Shown: positions 1-9,988, counted from the first letter of the stretch. The stretch: DNA of 36,569 nt from CAIOZA01 sp964464375 (GCA_964464375.1 CAYXFU010000037.1:1-36569); one strand, 5' to 3'. The notes: generated by a model not told the origin, from the letters alone. Numbers and translations are program-made.

Positions 1-70
1 TGAGTATTGGGGATAGAGTTGGGAAGTGTGTGAAGATATAGATTGAAAGTCTGTATCTTTTAACGGATTT

Positions 71-2002
71 TTACTTGTAAACTCTGACCTGGACTGTTCT
101 GTTCAGATGTCTTCCAATCGGGGTTGAGTTTGAATATTTGAAATTATCGGGATAATTAATAGAAATAAGTTCCGAATTCAGCCGGTCAGCACTTTGAACT
201 AATTCGATGGCAGATTTAGCTCGGTTGACTGCCAGAGCTTTGTTATATTTTTCGGTTCCGAAATTGTCTGTTGAGGGAATCAATGTGATCTTCCTTCCTT
301 CGCCGATAGCATCCTGTGCGAGCCTTAATACTTCTGGTATGGATTGTGAAACCTCATAGCTGTTGAAATCAAAATAGCAAAGTATGTACTCCGAATATGT
401 CTTTTCGCCATCATTTACTTCATTGTCATGAATATTAGTTTGGGTAATTCTGGGAATAACCCTGACTTCCGTCTCCTTTTCTAGTTTCCTGTTGAAGAAA
501 TCAGCTACTGTGGCTTTTGCTCGATAAGTTAATTCATGCGGTTCTTGTCCCAATGCATCTCTTAGATTCAGACTGAATCCTGATTCGGGCAACGAAACTG
601 ATTTTCCGCCAACATCAATACTACCCAAAAATGAATAAGCACTATCAGCATTGACAGAAGGTTTGATCATAAGAGTATTATCTTTTTCAATAAAATCATA
701 TTTCTGGGAGATGATTGAATTTTCCTTGAAAAGGCTTGTTCCATCGGAGAGTATGAATCTAATATTAGATTTCTCATCAATTACTTCCTGTGGTTCACGA
801 CCGGGAGTGAATTCTTCCTTCTCTACATGTATTCTGCTGATACCTGTTATGGGAGCTATGATTGACACATAATCGCTAATTCTTTGATTCACTACTGCAG
901 AATCCTCATCCGGAAGCGATGATGATTTGATTGTAAGAGTTATTGCTTTATCCGCTGATTTAAAATAACCGGTAATAAAATTTAAAATCTTAATTGAATG
1001 TTGAGAATCCTCCTCGGGATTGACTACCTCTGAAGTATTTGGTTTATAGAAAACAATAGGTAGATAGTAATTAGTTTTTGAGTAAACAGTGTTAATCATT
1101 GGAATGTTGATTAGATTGTCTTTCTTTTCTTCGCCATTATAATAAGCTTTGATAGTCAGGTCAAGTTTCCCCGGCAGTGGTGGCAAAGGTGCATCAGGCA
1201 TCTGTAATCCTGGAGGAGGCAATGGCGGTATTACGTCTGCTTTCGGAATATTATAGGCAATTGTTACTCCAGCCTGAATCTCACTAACTTTCCAGTTTAA
1301 CCCGCTTACAATATTGTTAAGTCCATAATTAAATCTTATCTGTGGATTCACTGTAAAGTTACCTGATTTCCATGCTTCATATCTGGCTCCGACAGATAAT
1401 GCAAATAACATTGATGTAGCATTTGGAATAGTTCCACTTATTAAACTTCTTGTCTTAGTACCATTTTCAAAAAACGCATTAGATGGTGCTATTAATGTCT
1501 CACTTTGATTGTAAGTCTTTCCAGATAGTATTCCTGCCTGAAACCCCAGTCTGAAAGCTAATGGAATGTCATCAAAAGGATAGAAGAACATTCCCGGATC
1601 AAATTTAACAGCGTTAATATTTGGTTCAATCTTGAATTCGGATACAGCCTTAGTGGAAGTATTGCCTGTTATTATATTTGCAAAAGCATTTTGTTCTTTC
1701 AATGTGATAGATAAACCTGAATAAGCTATAGATAAATCAAGCCTGAGCTTCATTCCAATCCATGGCTTTGAAAAGTTCAGTTCATATCCGGCATGAACGT
1801 TATAATTCAGCCCAAATGTATTTTTAAAACTTGTGCAACAATTATCTACACCCTCGAACTGCTTAAAATTTGCAAAATAAAGAATGCCGTTAACGTCCCC
1901 ACCTATTGTAAGGAAGCTGGCAGTCGCCCTGTTTTGTGCATTAAGAGGAGATTCATTGTACCAAAAAATCAATATGAGTATAAGAATTAAAAGCTTTTTC
2001 AA
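71..2002 (-). CDS. Beta-barrel outer-membrane protein with C-terminal OmpA-like domain
   Basis: Likely outer-membrane protein that ties the membrane to peptidoglycan. Residues 1-22 form a signal peptide ending in NAQ. Residues about 28-250 alternate aromatic and small residues, with PNINAVKFDPGMFFYPFDD and GARYEAW stretches typical of a Bacteroidota beta-barrel. A proline-rich linker follows (about 260-285). The last 100 residues match the OmpA C-terminal domain: a YFDFNS strand, then TDNFGTEKYN, LAVNRA and a final HLNRTVQVRV. The Asp and Arg that bind diaminopimelate in this family are therefore present. The start appears to be TTG (2002-2000), because no in-frame ATG lies before the signal peptide and MKKLLIL directly follows. 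It sits 20 nt after the 1211-aa gene on the same strand, so co-transcription is likely. Its precise partner is unknown. Confidence 0.85.
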   Translation of the reverse strand: MKKLLILILILIFWYNESPLNAQNRATASFLTIGGDVNGILYFANFKQFEGVDNCCTSFKNTFGLNYNVHAGYELNFSKPWIGMKLRLDLSIAYSGLSITLKEQNAFANIITGNTSTKAVSEFKIEPNINAVKFDPGMFFYPFDDIPLAFRLGFQAGILSGKTYNQSETLIAPSNAFFENGTKTRSLISGTIPNATSMLFALSVGARYEAWKSGNFTVNPQIRFNYGLNNIVSGLNWKVSEIQAGVTIAYNIPKADVIPPLPPPGLQMPDAPLPPLPGKLDLTIKAYYNGEEKKDNLINIPMINTVYSKTNYYLPIVFYKPNTSEVVNPEEDSQHSIKILNFITGYFKSADKAITLTIKSSSLPDEDSAVVNQRISDYVSIIAPITGISRIHVEKEEFTPGREPQEVIDEKSNIRFILSDGTSLFKENSIISQKYDFIEKDNTLMIKPSVNADSAYSFLGSIDVGGKSVSLPESGFSLNLRDALGQEPHELTYRAKATVADFFNRKLEKETEVRVIPRITQTNIHDNEVNDGEKTYSEYILCYFDFNSYEVSQSIPEVLRLAQDAIGEGRKITLIPSTDNFGTEKYNKALAVNRAKSAIELVQSADRLNSELISINYPDNFKYSNSTPIGRHLNRTVQVRVYK

Positions 2003-2022
2003 ATTTGTTCCGATTCAATTTG

Positions 2023-5000
2023 TTATTTTATTATTATTATCTGCTGTGATATAAATTCCGAGCCTAGCTTTACGATTACAGTATAAGTTCCCGGAGAAAG
2101 CAGATTACCCAATAGATCCACCTCATTAAATCCCTTGACTATGTTAAGATTTGAAACACTCATAATCTTCAGCCCAAGGTTGTCGATAACGTCGATTGAA
2201 CCTATTCCTTCAGATTCACTGTAGAAACTTACTCTAAATAATCCTGACGATGGATTGGGAGAAATACTTAACTGTTTCAACGACCCGGTTGGCTGTATTA
2301 TCCTTCTGTCTCCGCATAAGTTGATTAAACGGAAAATACCGGATTGGGTTGTGGTGGCTACAGCAGTGCCCCAGTTTAGTGATTGGGGTACGATTCTGAC
2401 CACAGAAGTATCAATCTCTGCTAATCCGGCAATTCCTTTGATGTCTGCAACTATACCTGTTGTCGGAAAATTTCCTTCGACTCTGAAGCCAATTATTCTT
2501 CGGTCGTTTACAACATCATTTCTAATAAGTGTTCCATTGCCAAATTCGCTTGTAACAGTCTGTGGCAGGAAAATTCTGGGATTAATAGTAATCTCTGACT
2601 CAAAGAATCTATCACCATTGTAGGCACTATTCTCATTTGTCTGGAAACGCACCTTGATTGTAGCTTCACCATTGGGATCAGCCTGAACATCAGGAATACT
2701 TAATGTTGACTGTCCTTTATACTGTCCTAATATTACATAAGACCTTCTTACGCAGGGTTCAGCCTCAAGATAGAGAGAATCGTCAGCAGTCGGAACACCA
2801 TCCCAGTCAATCTGTATGTTGGCTTCACTATTACCTAAAATTTGGATTGGTAGTGGAGTAACAAATTTATAATTATTGAAAGGTGATATATTGGCTTTAA
2901 TAATGCTAATTGTGTTATCTGATAGATTTTTAACGTTGATTGTTCTCGACTTAATCTCAGGAATAAATCTCAAATCGGTATGGCTCAGTTTAATATCTGT
3001 TCCAATTCCTCTACCAGAAATATTTCCTTTAAACTGGTAAGCACCAAGATCAGAATGTGTAACAACCAGAATATTACTCTGAATCCCGGTAAGCTGTGGT
3101 GCAAATCCAAGCCTAACCTGTAAAACCTGTCCAGGCTGAACTATTGTATCGCTTAGCTTTCCAGCTACATAAAACGGATTTTTATCAAAAATCTCAAATG
3201 TAATGTAATTAATCTTTATTGCTACTGGGTCATCATTTCTGATAAACATAAAGTCTTTCTCTGCATTCAGTCCAACGCAAAGCTCTCCAAAATCAAAGGG
3301 ATCCGAGAGAAATGAGACATTTCTCATCTTTGAGTATGATTCAAATGGCATCAGGAAAGTACCTGCACAAGAATAAAATCTGAGAGTATCGCGAACAATT
3401 CCTGTATCAACAGGGTGATAGACAATGTCGAAACTGAGACATTCACCCGGAAAAAGTGTGTCATTTATGATAGGCTGTGCCAATCGGAAATGCTTACCGA
3501 ACTGGAAATCTGCGTTATCAATGAGAATTGGGACTACACCTTTATTGCAGAATTTCTTGTCAATTTGAATCAGGTTATCAGAACCAATGTACTTTTCTGG
3601 AACAATGGATGCCAGCACATCAACATCAGGTTTGACAATAGCGAAAGAGTTATCTGATAAATCCATTTCTGGGTAAGAGAATTTTCTTAAAGTCAGATTG
3701 TCTGTTGTGAAAGATGTTGCCGCGATCGCATTGCCACCGGCAGATACCTTCATGTCAGTCAGAAAGCCTTCATTACCCTGCAAACCTCCTGCGAATCCAC
3801 TGGAGGATAAGTCCCAGAAGGAAATCTGTGGCTGACCTTCATATCCAAGAACCAGGATATTTGAAGTCGGACTAAAAGTCAGGTTCACCGGATTACTTCC
3901 AGCTTTGCGGAAGCTTCTGACAATCGTACCATTTGCACGTAATGCTACATGGATTTCATTCAATAAACCTACATATTCAGGCTTTTCAGGAATCTTGCAA
4001 CCGAATGAGAAATACAGACCATTCGAAGATAAAGCCGCTTTTATTATTCGTGGAAGCTGATTATAGGAAAAAGTTGATTTGATATTAAAGGCTGGGACAT
4101 CCAGTACAATCACATCATTATTGAGTAGAACTACAATTGCTTCATCTTTCTGTTGATTAAAGTTAATCGTTGTAACAGGATAAGTAAAATCAATGGTTTT
4201 GACCAATGATCCATCGGTTGTTGAATAGAGATAAATCTTATTGTCCATTTCAGCAGTTACGACAATAAACTGTCTTTTGGAATCACTTGAAATTTCCTTA
4301 ACCTGATAATCAACGCCTATTTTCATGTAGGGATCGGGTGAGCCAACATTAAAGAAAGCCAAAGTATCAGGATCATTGTAGGGATACATATAGAATCTGT
4401 CATAAGCCGCTACGAATTTAGTTTCCTGTTCGAAATAGATTAATCCCTTAGAATCTGTAGCCTCGCCCGGATAATCCACTTGTCCAATTTTGTATGTAAA
4501 ATCTACATCATAAGTCAAGAGATTCCATTCGAGTATTCTGCCATCACGTGTTGCAGATAGTAGTTTGGAAGCATCAGTATTAAAGCAAACTTTTGTGTTA
4601 GGTACTTCATCTTTAGTCAATGTGCGCTTTTCTCCATCCTGAAGGAGTTGACTTACTCGTATCTTAACATTATCACTAATTACATTTGGTACCAGCCAGT
4701 CAAAAACTGAATCAGATACAGCAGCAATTTTATTCCAATTAGCTCCCTGATCTGTTGTATATTCAATGAGAGTAGTCATTCCCCTGATAAATCCAGACCA
4801 TTTTATTCTGTAATATTGACATGGGGTTAGCTTTTCTCCTCCATTCGGCTGAATTACATTAAGCATTGTTGACCTTGCCATGTCATAATGCTGTCCTATT
4901 ATTGGCATATCAAGTTTGCGTCCGCCTTCATAGTAAACAGTAATATTCTCTCTTATATAGTTTGCTGTCTTTGGAACAAAAATTATGTCGGCATAGTGAA

Positions 5001-5658
5001 GCATTGGGGATGTCATCATGAAAGGTGGTCCATCGACATCGAAATAAGAAAAATTATTCGATTTCATTACAATTGAATCGACAGGAAAAGGTACCTCGTT
5101 GCCATTTTCCTTTCGCGCAGCCTGTGGGCTTAAGTTAAAAGGGAGATTAGTAGATTGCCCAACAGGTAAATCACCGAAATCGAGCTCATAGATTATCTTA
5201 GGCTTCATTTCAACCAGTGAAACAATAGATAGTATCGTTACACTCGGAAGACGATAAGTTGCTATTGCCATTCCAGTCTTGTTGTTAGCTGTAACGGTTA
5301 TGTACATTAGATCCAGATTCGTTCCGGCAGTGTCAGACCGCGAACGTAGGGTTGTTATCCATTCCACTTTCTGATATCCCTGACCATTGGGAGCTCCGAC
5401 ACTTTCAGGGATGGCTGTGAAGTTATCTTCCATTATCAGAACATTCTTCTTGGTCAGAATAATTTTTTTCCCTTGGTCGCTGGCTCTAACGTATGAGTTG
5501 AAACGCGGATAGTAGTCGGTATTGACATCGCTATCGAACGAACCCTGCTGGATTGTTTCAACCAAAAGCTGTGAATTAGCTCCACTAGTGGATATTAGTA
5601 ATGAAAAGGCAATTATTATTGCGCTGATGACGGTTTTATTCTTAAGATTTTTAAACAT
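2023..5658 (-). CDS. Very large secreted T9SS-type protein with propeller-like and Hydin/anchor-like domains
   Basis: 1211 residues. A signal peptide (about 1-30, ending near ANSQ) leads into beta-rich regions. Residues about 155-260 resemble choice-of-anchor/ASPM-SPD-2-Hydin domains (FGDLPVGQS, then IIFVPKTANY). Residues about 265-340 carry PNGGEKL and IKWSG, as in Ser-Thr-rich Kre9-like fn3 modules. Residues about 350-690 contain WD40/YVTN-like blades (LLSATRDGRILEWNL, ILVLGYEGQPQISFWDL). Further Hydin-like modules follow (FDFGELCVGLNAEKDFMF, VRLGFAPQLTG). The tail SISPNPSSGLFRVSF to QQIIIIK is a type A T9SS sorting domain, so export and surface attachment or release are expected. Function is unknown; the architecture suggests adhesion or a structural surface role. 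It is the first gene of a pair with the OmpA-like gene downstream. Confidence 0.85.
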   Translation of the reverse strand: MFKNLKNKTVISAIIIAFSLLISTSGANSQLLVETIQQGSFDSDVNTDYYPRFNSYVRASDQGKKIILTKKNVLIMEDNFTAIPESVGAPNGQGYQKVEWITTLRSRSDTAGTNLDLMYITVTANNKTGMAIATYRLPSVTILSIVSLVEMKPKIIYELDFGDLPVGQSTNLPFNLSPQAARKENGNEVPFPVDSIVMKSNNFSYFDVDGPPFMMTSPMLHYADIIFVPKTANYIRENITVYYEGGRKLDMPIIGQHYDMARSTMLNVIQPNGGEKLTPCQYYRIKWSGFIRGMTTLIEYTTDQGANWNKIAAVSDSVFDWLVPNVISDNVKIRVSQLLQDGEKRTLTKDEVPNTKVCFNTDASKLLSATRDGRILEWNLLTYDVDFTYKIGQVDYPGEATDSKGLIYFEQETKFVAAYDRFYMYPYNDPDTLAFFNVGSPDPYMKIGVDYQVKEISSDSKRQFIVVTAEMDNKIYLYSTTDGSLVKTIDFTYPVTTINFNQQKDEAIVVLLNNDVIVLDVPAFNIKSTFSYNQLPRIIKAALSSNGLYFSFGCKIPEKPEYVGLLNEIHVALRANGTIVRSFRKAGSNPVNLTFSPTSNILVLGYEGQPQISFWDLSSSGFAGGLQGNEGFLTDMKVSAGGNAIAATSFTTDNLTLRKFSYPEMDLSDNSFAIVKPDVDVLASIVPEKYIGSDNLIQIDKKFCNKGVVPILIDNADFQFGKHFRLAQPIINDTLFPGECLSFDIVYHPVDTGIVRDTLRFYSCAGTFLMPFESYSKMRNVSFLSDPFDFGELCVGLNAEKDFMFIRNDDPVAIKINYITFEIFDKNPFYVAGKLSDTIVQPGQVLQVRLGFAPQLTGIQSNILVVTHSDLGAYQFKGNISGRGIGTDIKLSHTDLRFIPEIKSRTINVKNLSDNTISIIKANISPFNNYKFVTPLPIQILGNSEANIQIDWDGVPTADDSLYLEAEPCVRRSYVILGQYKGQSTLSIPDVQADPNGEATIKVRFQTNENSAYNGDRFFESEITINPRIFLPQTVTSEFGNGTLIRNDVVNDRRIIGFRVEGNFPTTGIVADIKGIAGLAEIDTSVVRIVPQSLNWGTAVATTTQSGIFRLINLCGDRRIIQPTGSLKQLSISPNPSSGLFRVSFYSESEGIGSIDVIDNLGLKIMSVSNLNIVKGFNEVDLLGNLLSPGTYTVIVKLGSEFISQQIIIIK

Positions 5659-5946
5659 TATTCAATCAAATTTTTTACAATTTTATTTTTTTGCCAAAAA
5701 GGTTTTTCATAAGACGTTCTGAATTTATAAAAAGTTACACATTATAATAAAATAACTTTAAAATAAATGTTTGTTTAGCAGATTTGATAAAGGATATATT
5801 CTGTAGAACATAAATTGAATGGCGGCTTAGGAGTTTTTATAATTTAATTTTTCACAATAGAAAATTCACAAGTAGCTCTTTGTTTTGTCTAATTAGATAA
5901 AAAAAGTTAATTTGAAAAGATTTGATTTAACGCAAAATAAAAGAAA
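5659..5946. promoter_or_regulatory. Divergent intergenic region
   Basis: This 288-nt AT-rich gap separates the minus-strand 1211-aa gene from the plus-strand glycosyltransferase. It must hold both promoters. I did not find a convincing TAnnTTTG box on either strand; ATTTGATAAAGGATATATTC near 5781-5800 is the most promoter-like stretch by eye. No gene or strong hairpin is visible. Confidence 0.4.
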
Positions 5947-7275
5947 ATGAATAAAAATCTGCTGATTGTTGCTTATTATTTTCCACCGTCCGGCGGACCC
6001 GGCGTACAGCGTGTTCTGAAGCACGTTCGTTATCTGCCTGAATTTGGCTGGAATCCTATTGTCCTTACCGTATCCAATGGAGACTTCCCTGCACGCGACG
6101 AATCGCTGATGAAGGAGATTCCCGAAGGGATGCACGTAGAACGAACCCATATCTACGAGCCTTATGATATATATCGGTTATTGACGGGCAAGAAAAAAGG
6201 AACTTCCATAGATGTCAATGTAATCAAAAAGGAAGGTCAAAAGTCAGGTTTCACCGATAAATTAGCTGAATTCATCCGCGCAACATTTTTCATTCCTGAT
6301 GCAAGGATAGGATGGATGCTCACGGCACCCAAAGCTGTGGATCAACTTGTAGCAAAATTAGGCATTGATGCTGTTTACAGCTCTTCGCCACCTTATACCT
6401 GTTCCCTGATAGCCAGATATGCCAAACGTAAGCATGGGTTGCCATGGGTTGCCGGATTTCGAGATCCATGGACCGGATTCATTTCTTCCCCAAAACGATG
6501 GTCTATTCCATCTGATATAGACAGAGCAATGGAAAGATCTGTTTTTACTGAAGCAGACGAAGTTGAATGTGCATGGAAGGGCATTATCAAGGATGCTCTT
6601 GTAAAGTACCCCAAAATTGATCCAAGTAAGTTCCATCATGTGCCAAACGGATTCGATTCTGCTGACTATCCTACTGTCGAGAAATCAAGGAATGAGAAAT
6701 TTACTCTTACTTATACAGGTTCGATGTATGGCAGGCGCAATCCTGCCGCTCTATTCGAAGCAATCGAGAGATTAATTGCCGATGGTAGCCTGAAGCAAGA
6801 CGAAATATGTCTCCGTTTCATAGGTAGATTCGGCAATGAGGTTCTTGAGATGTTCGAGTCGGCTTCCTTCCGCGAATCTATTGAACTGATCTCATACATC
6901 CCGCATCATGAGAGCATTGAGTATCTTATGCAATCCGATTTGCTTCTGCTAATAGTGGATGAATCGAAAGAGAGTGAAGAAATCGTGCCTGGTAAAGTTT
7001 ACGAATATATGGGCACTAAAATTCCTATCATTGCCATTGCTCCCGAGAATAGTGCCATTGCTGAATTAATGCATGAAACCCGCGCCGGAATAGTTGCACA
7101 TCAGTCTAATATCGACAAGATTGCTTCTATTGTGCTGGAGTACTTCACACAATGGAAGACAGGCTCCGGAGATTTCAGACCAGACACCGATCTTATTAAC
7201 TCTTTCGAAAGACGTGAATCTGCACGAAAACTGGCTTCTCTGCTCGATTCTATATTACTCAGGAATAAAAAATGA
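5947..7275 (+). CDS. Glycosyltransferase, GT4 family (GT-B fold)
   Basis: 442 residues, full length for GT4. The N-terminal LLIVAYYFPPSGGPGVQRV is the acceptor-side Rossmann motif with the Gly-rich loop found in many cell-wall and capsule transferases. GFRDPW (about residue 171) and the C-terminal nucleotide-sugar domain starting LTYTGSMYGRRNP (about 255) are visible, as is the E-rich donor motif SEEIVPGKVYEYMGTKIPII (about 340-360). It should transfer a sugar from an activated donor to an envelope polysaccharide or lipid carrier in the cytoplasm; the actual sugar cannot be read from sequence. Its stop overlaps the start of the next gene (ATGA), so the two are translationally coupled. Confidence 0.88.
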   Translation: MNKNLLIVAYYFPPSGGPGVQRVLKHVRYLPEFGWNPIVLTVSNGDFPARDESLMKEIPEGMHVERTHIYEPYDIYRLLTGKKKGTSIDVNVIKKEGQKSGFTDKLAEFIRATFFIPDARIGWMLTAPKAVDQLVAKLGIDAVYSSSPPYTCSLIARYAKRKHGLPWVAGFRDPWTGFISSPKRWSIPSDIDRAMERSVFTEADEVECAWKGIIKDALVKYPKIDPSKFHHVPNGFDSADYPTVEKSRNEKFTLTYTGSMYGRRNPAALFEAIERLIADGSLKQDEICLRFIGRFGNEVLEMFESASFRESIELISYIPHHESIEYLMQSDLLLLIVDESKESEEIVPGKVYEYMGTKIPIIAIAPENSAIAELMHETRAGIVAHQSNIDKIASIVLEYFTQWKTGSGDFRPDTDLINSFERRESARKLASLLDSILLRNKK

Positions 7276-7760
7276 GAATCTTTTTTCTAATAATTATTTC
7301 AGCAATTATGATTCAATCTTGCTCTACCACAAAAAACCGTGATGAAAAGTATCTCTATGGTAAATTTTCATGGGAATCATGGCAGAAGGAAGCCCTTTGG
7401 AGCGATTACAAAGCTGAGGAATATTCGCCAAACGAATTTCTGGTCGGGCAGATTAAAGATGTTAACAGCACAACAAAGCATAAATTTATATTATTTGCCG
7501 GCAACTGGTGCGGAGATTCCAAAACAGAGGTTCCTAAGATATTCAAACTTTTTGATCAGATTGGACTGGATCCATCGGATTACGAACTCTGGGGTGTTGA
7601 CCGTGACAAAACTGAACCCAGCGGTTACGCCGACCGAATGGACATCGACAAAGTACCCACACTCATCATCAAAGCAAACGGAAAAGAAAAGGGACGTATC
7701 GTCGAATTCCCCAAGACTACATGGGAAGAAGATTTGTTGCAAATACTTATAAGGAATTGA
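7272..7760 (+). CDS. Thioredoxin-fold lipoprotein with single-Cys WCGDS motif
   Basis: 162 residues. MRIFFLIIISAIMIQSC is a lipoprotein signal with the lipid Cys at residue 17, so it should be anchored in a membrane facing the periplasm or surface. The core FILFAGNWCGDSKTEVPKIF (about 72-91) is a thioredoxin active-site region, but the second Cys of the usual WCxxC is Ser. The cis-Pro loop KVPTLIIKANGK (about 131-142) is present. With one Cys it cannot act as a classical dithiol reductase; a monothiol, chaperone-like or thiol-sensing role is possible. It starts inside the stop codon of the glycosyltransferase gene (ATGA), which implies coupled expression. Family-level call is firm, substrate unknown. 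Confidence 0.82.
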   Translation: MRIFFLIIISAIMIQSCSTTKNRDEKYLYGKFSWESWQKEALWSDYKAEEYSPNEFLVGQIKDVNSTTKHKFILFAGNWCGDSKTEVPKIFKLFDQIGLDPSDYELWGVDRDKTEPSGYADRMDIDKVPTLIIKANGKEKGRIVEFPKTTWEEDLLQILIRN

Positions 7761-7864
7761 TAGAACTGGTAAACGGTGCGACGACAACGATAACACAATT
7801 CTAAAGCATAAGCAGAAAAGACAAGAATTTCCACTAATATAAGTATTATTAAAAAACAGTGTTT

Positions 7865-8512
7865 TTAGTTGTTTCTTAATTTCTCAAGTAACTGCTCTCT
7901 ATCGGCTTTTACTTGACGGTTGTATTTGTCCGTTTCGAAAATATGATCGAAATGCACAGCAGAAATTTTAACATTCGATCCGATTGGTTTAATAATTACG
8001 TATTCGGTGGCTGTGATTTTGGTAGTGCCCTGATAGACAGTATCGCAATCAGCCAAAATCAAGTATTTACTACCATCCTGCTTAAGCTGAAGCAGAATAG
8101 GGTAATTACGCTGAAGTCTGACACTGTCAATTGACTGAACATGCCCGCCATTCTCAAAAATGAATGAACCACGTTCGTTGAATTCATAGACTATTCCGCC
8201 ATCCTGGAGATATTTTGTGGGATCGGATCGGAAGTAGAAACGAATTCCTTTCCCTGAACTTACGTTGATGTTGCACAGGAAGTGTGATTGAGTAAGATCA
8301 TCCCTCTTCATTGCGCAAATTCCGCCATCAGAAATAAGTATTTCGCTATCGTTAATCTGACTGACCGAATCTGTAGCACTCAGAATTCTACACTCAATCG
8401 GAGTATTGGTTCTTTTGTCGAGAACAAATTTATCCGGATTAGGCAGAAAAGCACACGAACTGAAAACAGTCAGCACCGAAAGAGCCATCAGATATATTTT
8501 ATATTTATTCAT
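7865..8512 (-). CDS. Putative lipoprotein, function unknown
   Basis: 215 residues from the chosen start. Three in-frame ATGs lie at 8524, 8518 and 8512; the last is preferred because GAGG lies 6 nt upstream and MNKYKIYLMALSVLTVFSSC is then a compact lipoprotein signal with the lipid Cys at residue 20. The mature part is a beta-rich domain (GKGIRFYFRSDPTKYLQDGGIVYEFNERG) reminiscent of jelly-roll or LamG-like folds, but I cannot assign a family. It lies 35 nt downstream of the 461-aa lipoprotein gene on the same strand and is probably the last gene of that operon. It converges with the thioredoxin-fold gene across a 104-nt gap that shows only a weak A/T hairpin near 7854-7866. Confidence 0.72.
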   Translation of the reverse strand: MNKYKIYLMALSVLTVFSSCAFLPNPDKFVLDKRTNTPIECRILSATDSVSQINDSEILISDGGICAMKRDDLTQSHFLCNINVSSGKGIRFYFRSDPTKYLQDGGIVYEFNERGSFIFENGGHVQSIDSVRLQRNYPILLQLKQDGSKYLILADCDTVYQGTTKITATEYVIIKPIGSNVKISAVHFDHIFETDKYNRQVKADREQLLEKLRNN

Positions 8513-8547
8513 TGTCATCCTCATTAATAAATCCGGATAATTTTGGA

Positions 8548-9933
8548 TTATTGATTATATCTGATATTCTCCGGATAGAAGATTTTATCGCCTATTCCAA
8601 CGCTGAAACCGAAATAAAATCTCGAGATACTACCTGGATTGCCAAATGCACTTGTTAGGTCACTTCCGAGATTGTAATTGGTTGAGCTGATAAGATAACC
8701 TGCTATCAAGCCTCCGTTCAGATATTTGGACAAACGCAGATTCATCCTTACTGCAAAATTATACATTGCCGATGGATAGAAAGATGTTTCTATATACGGA
8801 TCTAATGATAATTCATCGGGAAGAAGAGTCATCCAGTAACCAACACGTATCGGGAGAATTCCCAATGCCCATTCATTCATTCCGAGAGCCATCAGGTTGA
8901 AGAGCGATGCACCAAAATAAAACTTATTATCTGCAAATGGCAAAGAAATATTAGTGTTGAGACCTTTAATCATTACACCATTGAAAAGGGACTTGCCGGT
9001 GCCTGAACTAATAGCAGATGAGTCAGTTCCGGTATATAAAAAGCTAAGCTGCAATATTCCAACATCCCATGATGAGTTTGGATGGTTCTTCCATTCCACA
9101 TAAGTTTCGGGAACAGAATTGGAAAAATCCAGAAAAGAAATACCTAGTCCTGCGTAGGGAGCGAAGACTGTGGTGGCATCGGTACCGATAGGACTCAGAC
9201 GAACCATGTAGGAATTCTTTGTGTTAACACCTGCCGCAACGCCCAAGTAGGCTCTGAGGTTTAGCCCTCCCATTGAGCCAAGATCAAGTGAACCTGAAAG
9301 ATTAATATATTGTGATGGGAACCAACCGACACCTACTGATGCGGTTACAGTCAAATAGGGAATTTTATCGGTTATATACCAGCGTTTCTTCACATAGAGA
9401 GGCAAGATAGAGACTAAGCTATTCTCTACTCTGGCATCAGGAAAAATTCCTTCGAATAGTGATGTTCCCAGCGTCCAGTCTTTAGCATCACGGAACCACC
9501 TCAGACGCCAATCGCCTGTTCCGATGCGGTAAATGCCTCCAGTGAACAGAGAACTGCTATCGCCACGATTCGATGAACTTAACTTTTGATAATTTGGAAA
9601 AATTCCAAATAAACCCGAACCGGTCGAATAGTTATTATTTCCACCGACAGTACCAACACTTTCGAAAATACTAAGTCTGATAAAATCGGGATATTCGTGC
9701 TGTACCAGACTGTCCCGTTGCTGCATATCCCTGTAAGATTCGATAGTTCTTGAAGACGGGAATATCACACCATTGTCGCGGTTGCCCGGTGCATTTTTCT
9801 GCTCGATAAAGGTAGTCGTATCTCTTTCTGTAATTGTATAGAGATCGCGCTCAACTCTTGTAGTGAAATTGAAACAGCCTGTAAGGCTAACAGTCATCAA
9901 CAAGGCTAACAGAACTTTGTAATTTAGTTTCAT
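8548..9933 (-). CDS. Outer-membrane-associated lipoprotein with beta-barrel-like repeats
   Basis: 461 residues. MKLNYKVLLALLMTVSLTGC is a lipoprotein signal with the lipid Cys at residue 20. After a polar segment (RVERDLYTITERDTTTF), the rest is built of many short amphipathic strands rich in Gly, Tyr and Ser (YITDKIPYLTVTASVGVGWFP, LNLRAYLGVAAGVN, NLRLSKYLNGGLIAGYL), ending in RFYFGFSVGIGDKIF. This looks like a membrane beta-barrel or porin-like protein. I do not recognise a named family. It stands 55 nt downstream of the FAH-family gene and 35 nt upstream of another lipoprotein gene, all on the minus strand. Confidence 0.75.
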   Translation of the reverse strand: MKLNYKVLLALLMTVSLTGCFNFTTRVERDLYTITERDTTTFIEQKNAPGNRDNGVIFPSSRTIESYRDMQQRDSLVQHEYPDFIRLSIFESVGTVGGNNNYSTGSGLFGIFPNYQKLSSSNRGDSSSLFTGGIYRIGTGDWRLRWFRDAKDWTLGTSLFEGIFPDARVENSLVSILPLYVKKRWYITDKIPYLTVTASVGVGWFPSQYINLSGSLDLGSMGGLNLRAYLGVAAGVNTKNSYMVRLSPIGTDATTVFAPYAGLGISFLDFSNSVPETYVEWKNHPNSSWDVGILQLSFLYTGTDSSAISSGTGKSLFNGVMIKGLNTNISLPFADNKFYFGASLFNLMALGMNEWALGILPIRVGYWMTLLPDELSLDPYIETSFYPSAMYNFAVRMNLRLSKYLNGGLIAGYLISSTNYNLGSDLTSAFGNPGSISRFYFGFSVGIGDKIFYPENIRYNQ

Positions 9934-9988
9934 AATATTATAAAGCTAAGTTTGACATCAATATTATTGGAAAAATCAATCATTGTAT

